From: an uncultured Myxococcales bacterium
GTDB taxonomy: Bacteria; Myxococcota_A; Bradymonadia; UBA4248
Length of the DNA: 32,207 nt
NCBI GenBank assembly: GCA_945875805.1
Contig: CAMCLY010000013.1
Location: forward strand, 1-32,207
Direction: 5' to 3'
This document shows positions 8,124-15,728 of this stretch, piece after piece (position 1 is the stretch's first letter; the number at the start of each line of letters is the position of its first letter). Position numbers and translations under genes: made by a program. Below the pieces are notes generated by a model that worked only from the letters and a program-made list of their open reading frames with translations, was not told the DNA's origin and did no database searches.

Positions 8124-9821
8124 ATGTTGACGACGCTTGTCATAAAAGATTTTGCGATCATCTCGGAGCTGGAGCTTGGTTTTGATGCCGGGATGTCGGT
8201 ATTGACCGGCGAGACTGGGGCGGGCAAATCGATCATCGTCAGTGCGCTGAGTCTTCTTCTTGGTGGGAAGGCGTCTCCGGATTTGGTACGCACCGGTGCG
8301 GAGGAAGCGTGTGTGGAGGGGATGTTTACGGTGGACCGGCGGCATGCCCCGACGATGGCGATGTTGCAGTCGATAGGCATTGATCTCGATGACGACGAGT
8401 TTGTGGTACGTCGGACGATACCGCGCAAGGGGCGCGGTCGAATTTTTATTGGTGGGACGCTTCAAAATTTATCGTCCCTTCGAAATCTGATGCGGACGGT
8501 GATCGACATTTCCGGGCAGCACGAGCATGTGAGTCTTTTGGATTCGGGCCGTCATTTGTCGATTCTGGATCGGTATGCGGGTCTTGAGGAGGAGGTTGCC
8601 TCTTTTTCGAAGGTGTATGGTTCGTATCATGCGTTGAAGCGTGAGCGGGATGCGCTGGCGGCGAGTCTTGAGGAGCGTGCGAAACGCCTTGATTTTCTGA
8701 ATTATCAGATAGAGGAGCTTCGCGGTGCGGGGATTCGGGTGGGAGAGTCGGAGGAGGTTTCGACGCGTCTGAAGCGTCTTTCCAACACGGAGACGACGCA
8801 TGAGGCGATAGAGGGCGCCATTGTCGATCTTTATGATGCGAATGACTCTGTGGTATCGCGTCTTGGTCATCACGTGAGGGAGCTTGGTCGTGTCTCCTCT
8901 GTGGAGTCCTCGCTTTATCCGGTGGTTTCGTCTCTGAGTGAATCGATGCATGCGGTGGAAGACGCAGTTCATGATTTGCGTCATATCCGTTTGGATGAAG
9001 CGTCGCCGTCGCAGCTGGCGGCGTTGCAGGAGCGTCTTTCGGTGATCGACAAACTTGAGCGGAAGTACCGCACGAAAGCGGATGAGATTCCCGGGTTATG
9101 TCAGAGTCTTGAGGCGGAGCGTGAGGCGCTTGTGTTGTCGGATGCCCGAATCACGTCACTGGACACAACGCTTTCGGAGCTGGCAGATGAGCTCAGGACG
9201 CGGTCGGAAGTTTTGTCGGAGCGCCGTCGGAAGTCCAGCGAGCAGCTGTCGCGAGAAGTGACGGAGGGTCTTCATCTTCTTGCGATGGAGAATGCCTCGA
9301 TAGACATTGTGTGTCGTCGTCTGGATGATTTTTCGGAGCTGAAGCCGACGGGGCGTGATGAGGTTGAATTTTTGCTGTGCCCGAATCGCGGGGAGTCTCC
9401 GCGCGCGTTGTCGAAGATCGCGTCTGGCGGTGAACTTTCGAGGGTGTTGCTGGCTTTAAAACGCGCGATAGTCGAAAAGGACGACGTGGCGTGTTATGTT
9501 TTTGACGAGGTGGACACGGGCATAGGCGGTCAGACGGCCGCGCATGTTGCCCGGATGTTGAAGGAAGTCAGCCGTTGTCACCAGGTATTGTGCATTACGC
9601 ATCTTGCTTCGATAGCGAGTTTTGCGGATGCGCATTTTCAAGTGTCCAAATTCGTGGCGAACGAACGGACCCAAAGCAGGATAACGCTTCTGAAAGAGTC
9701 GGAGCGCGTGCAAGAAATCGCGCGCATGTTGGGGGGGACATCGATAACAGAGACCACGTTGGCGCATGCCGCGGAGATGATATCGCAAGCGCATGAGCAA
9801 TCCTCTGAGGAATCGTTCTGA
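8124..9821 (+). CDS. recN: DNA repair protein RecN
   Basis: A 565-residue SMC-like ATPase of the RecN family, which acts early in double-strand-break repair in the cytoplasm. Seen in the sequence: N-terminal MLTTLVIKDFAIISELELGF typical of RecN, Walker A GETGAGKS (29-36), a central charged coiled-coil region (about 150-380), the ABC signature SGGELSR (434-440), and Walker B with D461 E462 followed by VDTGIGGQ. The length is standard. The ATG at 8124 gives the canonical N-terminus, although the nearest G-rich ribosome binding sequence lies about 20 bases upstream, so initiation may be weak. A 44-bp gap separates it from the M23 peptidase gene, so the two may be co-transcribed. A REP-like element follows that pair. 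Confidence 0.97.
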   Translation: MLTTLVIKDFAIISELELGFDAGMSVLTGETGAGKSIIVSALSLLLGGKASPDLVRTGAEEACVEGMFTVDRRHAPTMAMLQSIGIDLDDDEFVVRRTIPRKGRGRIFIGGTLQNLSSLRNLMRTVIDISGQHEHVSLLDSGRHLSILDRYAGLEEEVASFSKVYGSYHALKRERDALAASLEERAKRLDFLNYQIEELRGAGIRVGESEEVSTRLKRLSNTETTHEAIEGAIVDLYDANDSVVSRLGHHVRELGRVSSVESSLYPVVSSLSESMHAVEDAVHDLRHIRLDEASPSQLAALQERLSVIDKLERKYRTKADEIPGLCQSLEAEREALVLSDARITSLDTTLSELADELRTRSEVLSERRRKSSEQLSREVTEGLHLLAMENASIDIVCRRLDDFSELKPTGRDEVEFLLCPNRGESPRALSKIASGGELSRVLLALKRAIVEKDDVACYVFDEVDTGIGGQTAAHVARMLKEVSRCHQVLCITHLASIASFADAHFQVSKFVANERTQSRITLLKESERVQEIARMLGGTSITETTLAHAAEMISQAHEQSSEESF

Positions 9822-9865
9822 GAGCATTTTGTCTCTCCGTTGCGCATTCGATAGAGAATCTCTTT

Positions 9866-11263
9866 ATGTCATATCAAAAATTATCCCTTCCCCTTTCGTT
9901 GGGAACCTCGCGCAAGCGGAACTGGCTCTGGATATGGTGTGGGGTTGGGGTGCTTCTCTTGGCGGTCATAGCCTTTGTGGTGTTTCATGGTGAAGAGGAC
10001 CTGAATGTGGTCACGGGTCGTGCGCTTGACATGGAGACATTTGGCGCGCAGGAGTGGCCGGAGAACATACCGTTGTCGCGCCAGACGCTTGAGTCGGATG
10101 ATGTGTCGAAGTCTCCGGACATGCCGGATTCGGAATCAGAACCGGTGGACGATTTATTTTTGATACGTGGTCGTGTGACGCGCAACCAGACGTTGTTTGT
10201 TGCGCTCAAGAATCACGGTCTTGACATCGATGATGTTCAGCAGGTTCTGGCGTCTCTTGAGGGTGTGGTGGATTTTAAGAAATCTCGTCCTGGGGATCGG
10301 TATGAGGTTCATCTGGACGTGGATCGGCGGATATTGAAGTTTGTGTATGAGTCTTCGCCCGAGGATATCAGCGTGTCGGTTCGGGAAGGGAATGTTTTTG
10401 TGGGGCAGAAGGTGGTGATACTTCGTGAGGTTGTCCAGAAACGCCTGTCGGGTGTGGTGACGGATACGCTGTACCAGGCGTTTGTGAATCTTGGTGAGTC
10501 TGGCGAGTTGGCGTCTCATTTTATGCAGCTTTTTAAGTATGATATGGATTTTTCGACGGGCACTCAACGTGGGGATGAATTCACGATGCTTGTGGAGAAG
10601 GTCTATCTGAACGGTCAGTTTTACAAATACGGGCGGGTGTGGGCTGCGACGTATGAGACGGTGTCGGGCAGACGTCTTGAGGCGTATTATTTTGATGCGC
10701 CGGAAGAGGATTACAAAGGGTATTACGATGACGAAGGTCGCGCACTGAAGCGGACCTTTTTGAAGACGCCTGTAGTGGGTTGTCCACTGACGAGTCCATA
10801 CAATTTGAAGCGGATGCATCCGATACTGAAGCGTGTGCGTCCACATTATGGTATGGACTGGGCGTGTCCGACGGGCACTCCGATAATGTCTTTTGGGGAC
10901 GGGACGGTGACGTTTGCGGACTGGAAAGGCGGGAATGGCAATCTTTTGGTTATCGAACATCCGAATGGGTATACGTCTCTTTATGCGCATTTGTATGCGT
11001 TTGGTCGAGGGATCAAGAAGGGGGTTCGAGTACGCCAGGGTCAGGTGGTGGGTCTTGTGGGCAACACGGGGATATCGACGGGTCCGCATCTTCATTTTGG
11101 TTTAAAACTTCACGGGAAGTATATTGATCCGTCGTCGGTGGACACGCGGCGGGCGTACACTCTGAGCGGGAGTCGTCTGAGTGCGTTTCACAGTTCGCGG
11201 GACAAGATCCGCCGCAGTTTGTGGGAGACCGGTGGTTCTGGTTCGGCGCTGGTGTCGAAATAA
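9866..11263 (+). CDS. Membrane-anchored M23 (LytM-type) metallopeptidase
   Basis: A 465-residue predicted cell-wall endopeptidase that cuts peptide cross-links of peptidoglycan in the periplasm. There is one N-terminal membrane segment (WLWIWCGVGVLLLAVIAFVV, about residues 20-40). A middle region (about 90-270) resembles the OapA/Csd3-like inhibitory or substrate-positioning domain of MepM-type enzymes (LDIDDVQQVLASLEG, then YGRVWAATYE). The C-terminal peptidase domain keeps zinc ligands H327 and D331 (HYGMD), H375, and H408/H410 (HLHF), so it should be active. The start is supported by the membrane anchor; the ribosome binding site is poor. It lies 44 bp after recN. The closest named relatives are MepM/YebA-like enzymes, but orthology cannot be settled here. 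Confidence 0.93.
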   Translation: MSYQKLSLPLSLGTSRKRNWLWIWCGVGVLLLAVIAFVVFHGEEDLNVVTGRALDMETFGAQEWPENIPLSRQTLESDDVSKSPDMPDSESEPVDDLFLIRGRVTRNQTLFVALKNHGLDIDDVQQVLASLEGVVDFKKSRPGDRYEVHLDVDRRILKFVYESSPEDISVSVREGNVFVGQKVVILREVVQKRLSGVVTDTLYQAFVNLGESGELASHFMQLFKYDMDFSTGTQRGDEFTMLVEKVYLNGQFYKYGRVWAATYETVSGRRLEAYYFDAPEEDYKGYYDDEGRALKRTFLKTPVVGCPLTSPYNLKRMHPILKRVRPHYGMDWACPTGTPIMSFGDGTVTFADWKGGNGNLLVIEHPNGYTSLYAHLYAFGRGIKKGVRVRQGQVVGLVGNTGISTGPHLHFGLKLHGKYIDPSSVDTRRAYTLSGSRLSAFHSSRDKIRRSLWETGGSGSALVSK

Positions 11264-11272
11264 TGGAAGCGA

Positions 11273-11302
11273 GAGCGTATTGGCCGCAGGCCAATAGCGC
11301 TC
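11273..11302 (+). repeat. REP-like TAT hairpin, copy E1
   Basis: Stem GAGCG (11273-11277)/CGCTC (11298-11302) and inner stem TATTGGCC (11278-11285)/GGCCAATA (11289-11296) with loop GCA. The unpaired G is at 11297, on the right of the ATA in this copy. It lies 10 bases past the stop of the M23 gene. Confidence 0.75.
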
Positions 11303-11304
11303 GC

Positions 11305-11338
11305 GCCCGGGCGTATCGCGGAGCGCGATAGCCCGGGC
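11305..11338 (+). repeat. REP-like TAT hairpin, copy E2
   Basis: GCCCGGGC (11305-11312) pairs with GCCCGGGC (11331-11338). G11313 is unpaired, and inner stem TATCGCG (11314-11320)/CGCGATA (11324-11330) has loop GAG. It is a 15-bp near-perfect stem in tandem with E1. There is no T-run on either side. Confidence 0.8.
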
Positions 11339-11415
11339 TCCCCGGAGAGAGGCGCAAGGGTAGGGACTGGCCTTTTGGGAGCATTGGGTGGGCATTGAGA
11401 TGCAGGGGAGAGGAG

Positions 11416-14400
11416 ATGGACGAAATTCCCGAGGGGCTTCCCCCGTATTTTGAGCCGATACGCCGTCTTGGCGAGGGTGGAATGGGGGTGGTTTGGTCGG
11501 TCCGGGACAAGAAGACGGATCGGATGGGTGCGCTGAAAGTGATCCGTCAGAAGCCGGGGATGTCGCCGCTGGCGCTGACGCGTTTTGAGCGAGAGATTAG
11601 GAATTTTGCGCAGCTGGTGCATCCCTATATTGTGCAGGTGTACGATGTGGGGCAGATGCGGACAGGGGATCCGTACATTTTGATGGAGCAGGTGAACGGG
11701 CGTCCGGTTTGCACGGAAATGCTGAGGCGTCGTTCTTTTTCGGAAGTGATGATGCTTTTGGATCGCGTGCTTGAGGGTCTTGGAGAGGCGCATGCGCACA
11801 ATCTGATTCATCGTGATTTGAAGCCGGACAATATTTTGGTGACGGAGGATTCGGAAGGTCGTCTGATGCCGAAGCTGATGGATTTTGGTTTGGCGCTTCG
11901 TGCGGACGAGAACGACATGCGGATCACGAGTGACGGGATGGTGGTGGGGACGCCTGTGTACATGGCGCCGGAGCAGGCGTGTGACGAGCATTATCAGATA
12001 TGTCCGGCGACAGATTTTTATGGGATAGGGTGTATATTATACGAGTTATTTTGTGGGGAACCTCCGTTTAAGGGGGCGAATGCGGTGATGGTGATGGTGG
12101 CGCAGGCGAAGGAAATGCCTCCGGCCTTTCATCCGTTGCCGTATTTTCCGGAGGCGGCTCGTCTGAGGCCGATCATCGAGCGTCTTTTGGAGAAGATGCC
12201 GGACAAACGGTACGAGACGGCGGCGGATTTTCGTGCGGCGTTGCGGGAATACCATCTGATAGAGGACGGAGTGACGTTTGGCGTTCAGCGGTTTAGAAGT
12301 GTCGAGGAGACGCTTTTTGACGAACGCAAGGAGGAGGAGGGTCCTTTTTTTTCGACGGATTTGGGTCCGCGATCGTATCGCACGATCCTGCCTGAGCTTG
12401 TGCATGCGAAGTACAATTATTCGGTGTTGTCGCTTCGTCCTCCGGAGTTTGTGGGGCGTAGTTGTGCGCTGCATATCATGGAGCGTTATCTCCGGGATGT
12501 GTATCAGTGTCGCCGCATGGCGGTGATGCTGATCACGGGGCGTCCCGGGGTAGGGAAGTCGAGATTTTTTGAAGTTTTTGCGCAGGACTGTTATCGGCAT
12601 GGGTGTGCGACGTCGCTGGTGGTGGACGGGTCGGTGTGTGCGAATCTTCGTTTTTCGATATTTCGTGCATTATTTGGTCGTCTTTTGCTCAAGACCCTGA
12701 CGGAGAACCAGGTGGTGCTGGCGTTGTGTCGTTTTTTGCAGACGGAAGACGAGCACGATTTTCGGGTGGAGGCCCTGAGGAAGATATTTGAGGCGGAGAT
12801 GGCGCAGTCCGTGCCTTCGTTTGAGATGATGGACTGTGTGTTTGGGGTTGTGTTTGAGCGGCTGACGAAGGATCGTCCGTTGCTTTTGTGTGTGGACAAC
12901 CTCGATCCGAAGCAGCGGATGGAGTTGTGCGACATTGCGCGGGAACTGACGGAATACTCGCGTGTGAGGCTTCCGATATTGCTGTGCGTGGTGAACACGA
13001 CGGTCAACGAGATGCCGACGGATCTTGAGCTGTCGCTTGGGAATGAAGGCACGTTGTGGCTTCGTCACAGTCTGACGATAGAGCCGTTGTCGAATGCGGA
13101 CATGCATCTTTTGACGACGCGGAGTCTTGGCATGTCGGAGGCGCTGGCATTTTTTATTGACAATTTGTCGTCGGGATTGCCTCAGATAGCGGTGGATCTT
13201 GCGCGTCAGTGGCATTTGGCGGGTTTTCTGGAACACGCCCGGGATGGCTATCACAGCGTTCGTCCGGTGGAGACGTTACCCATTCCGCGTGTGGTTCACG
13301 AAGCGATATTGTGTCAGATCACCCTGACATTTTCGGACTATCCGTTGCGGACGTGGTCGCCGGTGGCGTCGCTGGCGGCGGCGTGTGGCGAGAGTTTTAC
13401 GCCGACCCTTCTGTCATGTGCGATACGTCACATTCCCACGAGTCAGAAGCTCATCAGTCCCAGCACGTTTATCTCGCTGTCTCTTTCGGGAGGCGTGCTC
13501 AAGACGCTGGATGCGACGACGCTGTCGTTTAAGCACAAGCTCATGCAGGACGCGCTGATTGCGGTGTTGCAGGACTATGAGGTTCAGGATTATCACCGTG
13601 CGATAGCGCTGGCGCGCCGCGAGTTTTCCCCGAGCCCGGCGAACGACCGCGAGATTGCGCGTCACCTTCTTTTGGCGCATCAGTATTATGATGCGTTTCA
13701 TGTGTGTCGCAATCTTGCGCGTCAGTGTGTGCTTTGCGGGAATGACGGGGAAGCCTCCCGGTATATCGAGCAGGCGCAGGATGCGCTGATGCAGCATCTT
13801 GGTTTTATTGATGCGCGCACGCCGGAGATCGTGGATATTTGGGTGATTCAGGCGGAAATTGCGCTCAACATGAATCGTGTGGAACAGGCGGTTCAGCGGT
13901 TGCAGTGGCTTGACTATGCGCAGCAATTTTGTGAGGAACCGGAACGTCGGGCGGCGTATTTTGTGCTGAAGGCGCGAATGCTGTCGCGCGAGGGGGAGGT
14001 GCAGCGCGAGTCCGTTCTGTCTTTTCTCGATGAGGCTTTGAGGCTGCTGTCGGCGATCACGCCGCCGCTTAGTCCGGAGCAGCTTGCGATTCAATTTCAG
14101 GTGTATGCGGCGCGGTTTCCGTATGACGCCTCGGTGGCGCCGCATCTCATAGAGACGGCTCGGGCGCTTCACAATCTGGTTTATGTGGGGAAGGTTTTTC
14201 TGGCGTTTGCGCGGAGTGCGCTGTCGAATCACGACACGACGAGAGCCGTTCGGATACTCAACATGGCGATTGATACGGCGCATCAAAATGGCGACACGCG
14301 TACGGAGTCGGAGGGTCTTCTTTTGCTGTCGCAAACGCAGTCGGGTCAGTCGGAGGTCCGTCTCAGGACGCTGTTTGACGCGATGAGGTGTTTTGAGAAA

Positions 14401-14556
14401 CTTGGCGATTTTAAGGGGTTATCTCAGATACATTTTGAGATATCGGATTTGCTGGCGTCGAGTTCGCCGGATGAGGCCCGGATTCATGCGCACTGGGGGG
14501 ATTTGTTGTGTGCGTCGTCGCACGGGGTCGACACGAAAGTGTCGCCGAAGGGTTGA
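11416..14556 (+). CDS. Ser/Thr protein kinase fused to AAA ATPase and helical repeats
   Basis: A 1046-residue cytoplasmic signalling protein of the Hanks-type kinase/AAA class common in myxobacteria. The kinase domain (about 10-285) is complete: glycine loop GEGGMG (19-24), K41, E60, catalytic HRDLKPDN (132-139, D134), DFG (156-158) and APEQ (184-187). A second domain begins near residue 345 with FVGR, then Walker A GRPGVGKS (375-382) and a Walker B-like LLCVDN (D494), as in ATPases of the STAND/AAA_16 type. The last about 350 residues are Ala/Leu-rich helices resembling degenerate TPRs and probably sense or scaffold partners. ATG 11416 is preferred because GGGGAGAGGAG sits just before it; an upstream in-frame TTG at 11395 would add seven residues. 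No membrane segment is seen. Substrates are unknown. Confidence 0.93.
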   Translation: MDEIPEGLPPYFEPIRRLGEGGMGVVWSVRDKKTDRMGALKVIRQKPGMSPLALTRFEREIRNFAQLVHPYIVQVYDVGQMRTGDPYILMEQVNGRPVCTEMLRRRSFSEVMMLLDRVLEGLGEAHAHNLIHRDLKPDNILVTEDSEGRLMPKLMDFGLALRADENDMRITSDGMVVGTPVYMAPEQACDEHYQICPATDFYGIGCILYELFCGEPPFKGANAVMVMVAQAKEMPPAFHPLPYFPEAARLRPIIERLLEKMPDKRYETAADFRAALREYHLIEDGVTFGVQRFRSVEETLFDERKEEEGPFFSTDLGPRSYRTILPELVHAKYNYSVLSLRPPEFVGRSCALHIMERYLRDVYQCRRMAVMLITGRPGVGKSRFFEVFAQDCYRHGCATSLVVDGSVCANLRFSIFRALFGRLLLKTLTENQVVLALCRFLQTEDEHDFRVEALRKIFEAEMAQSVPSFEMMDCVFGVVFERLTKDRPLLLCVDNLDPKQRMELCDIARELTEYSRVRLPILLCVVNTTVNEMPTDLELSLGNEGTLWLRHSLTIEPLSNADMHLLTTRSLGMSEALAFFIDNLSSGLPQIAVDLARQWHLAGFLEHARDGYHSVRPVETLPIPRVVHEAILCQITLTFSDYPLRTWSPVASLAAACGESFTPTLLSCAIRHIPTSQKLISPSTFISLSLSGGVLKTLDATTLSFKHKLMQDALIAVLQDYEVQDYHRAIALARREFSPSPANDREIARHLLLAHQYYDAFHVCRNLARQCVLCGNDGEASRYIEQAQDALMQHLGFIDARTPEIVDIWVIQAEIALNMNRVEQAVQRLQWLDYAQQFCEEPERRAAYFVLKARMLSREGEVQRESVLSFLDEALRLLSAITPPLSPEQLAIQFQVYAARFPYDASVAPHLIETARALHNLVYVGKVFLAFARSALSNHDTTRAVRILNMAIDTAHQNGDTRTESEGLLLLSQTQSGQSEVRLRTLFDAMRCFEKLGDFKGLSQIHFEISDLLASSSPDEARIHAHWGDLLCASSHGVDTKVSPKG

Positions 14557-14705
14557 TTTTGCATGAAAGAGCGCGTAGAAGCGCGGAGATTTTGATGTGC
14601 CTGCAGCGTGGTGTTGTGGGTGCGTAAGGACATGCCGTTTTTGATCATGGAAACGGCGTTGGGATGGCGGCCCGGAAAAAAGGGTGACGGTCCCTGGAGG
14701 AAAAA
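14557..14705 (+). promoter_or_regulatory. Leader region of rplC with possible hairpins
   Basis: This 149-bp gap holds two small stems: GCGC...GCGC near 14571-14585, and GCCGTTT (14634-14640)/AAACGGC (14651-14657). A strong GGAGG then lies six bases before the rplC ATG. The stems might form a regulatory leader, as r-protein genes often have, but no known leader motif is recognised and no clear promoter is seen. Confidence 0.3.
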
Positions 14706-15380
14706 ATGGCTAAAGCAATCATCGGTCGCAAACTTGGTATGACGCAAATCTTTACGCCGACAGGGGAATGTGTGGCCGTGACGGTAGTCAAGGTGGGTCC
14801 TTGCACGGTTGTCCGCAAGAAGACGGCGGAATCCAAAGATGGTTACAACGCCCTTGTGATTGGTTTTGAAGATGCCCGCAGTGCCGAGGTCAATGGCGAG
14901 ACCGTGTACAAGCTGAACCGTCCGGAGCTTGGCGTGTTCAAGGCTGCCGGCGTTGAGCCCTGCAAATCGCTTCACGAAATCCGTCTGAAAGCGTCGGATT
15001 TGGACAAGTACGAAATCGGTCAGAAGATTCAGGCCGACGTATTCTTCCCCGGGGAAGTGATCGATGTGATTGGCACGAGCAAGGGTTCCGGTTTTACCGG
15101 CGTGATGAAACGTCACAATTTCCGTGGTGCCAAACGTTCTCACGGTGCGCACGAATACATGCGTCACGGCGGTTCGATTGGTACGACGAGTACGCCGGGC
15201 CGTGTCATGAAGAATCGCAAGATGGCGGGTCAGGATGGCAACGCTCGCGTGACCGTCCAGAACCTCAAGGTGTTCAGCATTGACGCCGAGCAGAATCTGA
15301 TTCTCGTCAAGGGTTCGATTCCCGGTGCCAACGGTTCTGTGGTTTATGTTCAGGATGCGGTCAAGGCGCGTCACGAATAG
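14706..15380 (+). CDS. rplC: 50S ribosomal protein L3
   Basis: A 224-residue full-length uL3, an early-assembly 23S rRNA-binding protein near the peptidyl transferase centre. Recognised from the N-terminus GRKLGMTQIF, the central loop with RHNFRGAKRSHG and HEYMRHGGSIG, TPGRVMKNRKMAGQDGN, and the conserved VTVQNLKV. The start is fixed by GGAGG at 14696-14700. Codon use is more C-ending than in the flanking kinase gene, as expected for high expression. Its position is odd: rplC normally lies in the S10 operon between rpsJ and rplD, but here neither is present. A kinase gene is upstream, and a terminator immediately follows. It could be a relocated only copy or a second copy. Confidence 0.97.
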   Translation: MAKAIIGRKLGMTQIFTPTGECVAVTVVKVGPCTVVRKKTAESKDGYNALVIGFEDARSAEVNGETVYKLNRPELGVFKAAGVEPCKSLHEIRLKASDLDKYEIGQKIQADVFFPGEVIDVIGTSKGSGFTGVMKRHNFRGAKRSHGAHEYMRHGGSIGTTSTPGRVMKNRKMAGQDGNARVTVQNLKVFSIDAEQNLILVKGSIPGANGSVVYVQDAVKARHE

Positions 15381-15397
15381 ACCATGATTCCCGATGT

Positions 15398-15428
15398 CCC
15401 CATCTCCAAGAGCGATGGGGATTTTTTT
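15398..15428 (+). terminator. Intrinsic terminator of rplC
   Basis: Stem CCCCATC (15398-15404)/GATGGGG (15414-15420) is followed by A and seven T residues (15422-15428). It lies 18 bases after the rplC stop and shows that rplC is transcribed without downstream r-protein genes. Confidence 0.9.
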
Positions 15429-15501
15429 ATTTTGTGCGGGAAGGTGGTGCCCTCATTCTTCTGAATTTTCCGTCACGGGAATTTCTGGAAATGTTTTTTG
15501 G

Positions 15502-15562
15502 GGTGGGGGAAGTCTCCCCCTACGTCGCTATTTCGCTTGCGCTCAATACGCGCCTACCCCCT
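15502..15562 (-). repeat. Composite REP-like element, copy F
   Basis: A G-run/C-run hairpin (about 15504-15520) is followed by CGC/GCG outer pairing. The inner stem is TATT (15529-15532)/AATA (15545-15548), a TC/TC mismatch, and GC/GC around loop TTGC. C15549 is unpaired. The element ends in CTACCCCC (from 15554), which reads GGGGGTAG on the other strand. Border sequence is nearly identical to copy C. Confidence 0.8.
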
Positions 15563-15590
15563 CATTCAGGATTTCCTCGACGGAAGCGGA

Positions 15591-15728
15591 ATGGTTGAAA
15601 AGAAGGTCTGGTTCAAACGGCCGCACCCTCTATTTATTTCAGTGGAAACGCGCTATAAGCCGGCGAAACTGGTCATGCCCGATGGTGGCGTCCGACTGAC
15701 CCAAGAAAGCGTGGGATTTCAATGCTGA
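15591..15728 (+). CDS. Possible 45-residue protein, translationally coupled to the next gene
   Basis: A short frame (MVEKKVWFKRPHPLFISVE...) with ATG at 15591 preceded by GGAAG. Its TGA at 15726-15728 overlaps the next gene, whose ATG is at 15722. The overlap and the weak ribosome binding site of that large gene make translational coupling plausible. I do not recognise the sequence; it is basic and may resemble the beginning of a PilZ-like fold, but this is weak. It could equally be a leader frame or chance. Confidence 0.35.
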   Translation: MVEKKVWFKRPHPLFISVETRYKPAKLVMPDGGVRLTQESVGFQC

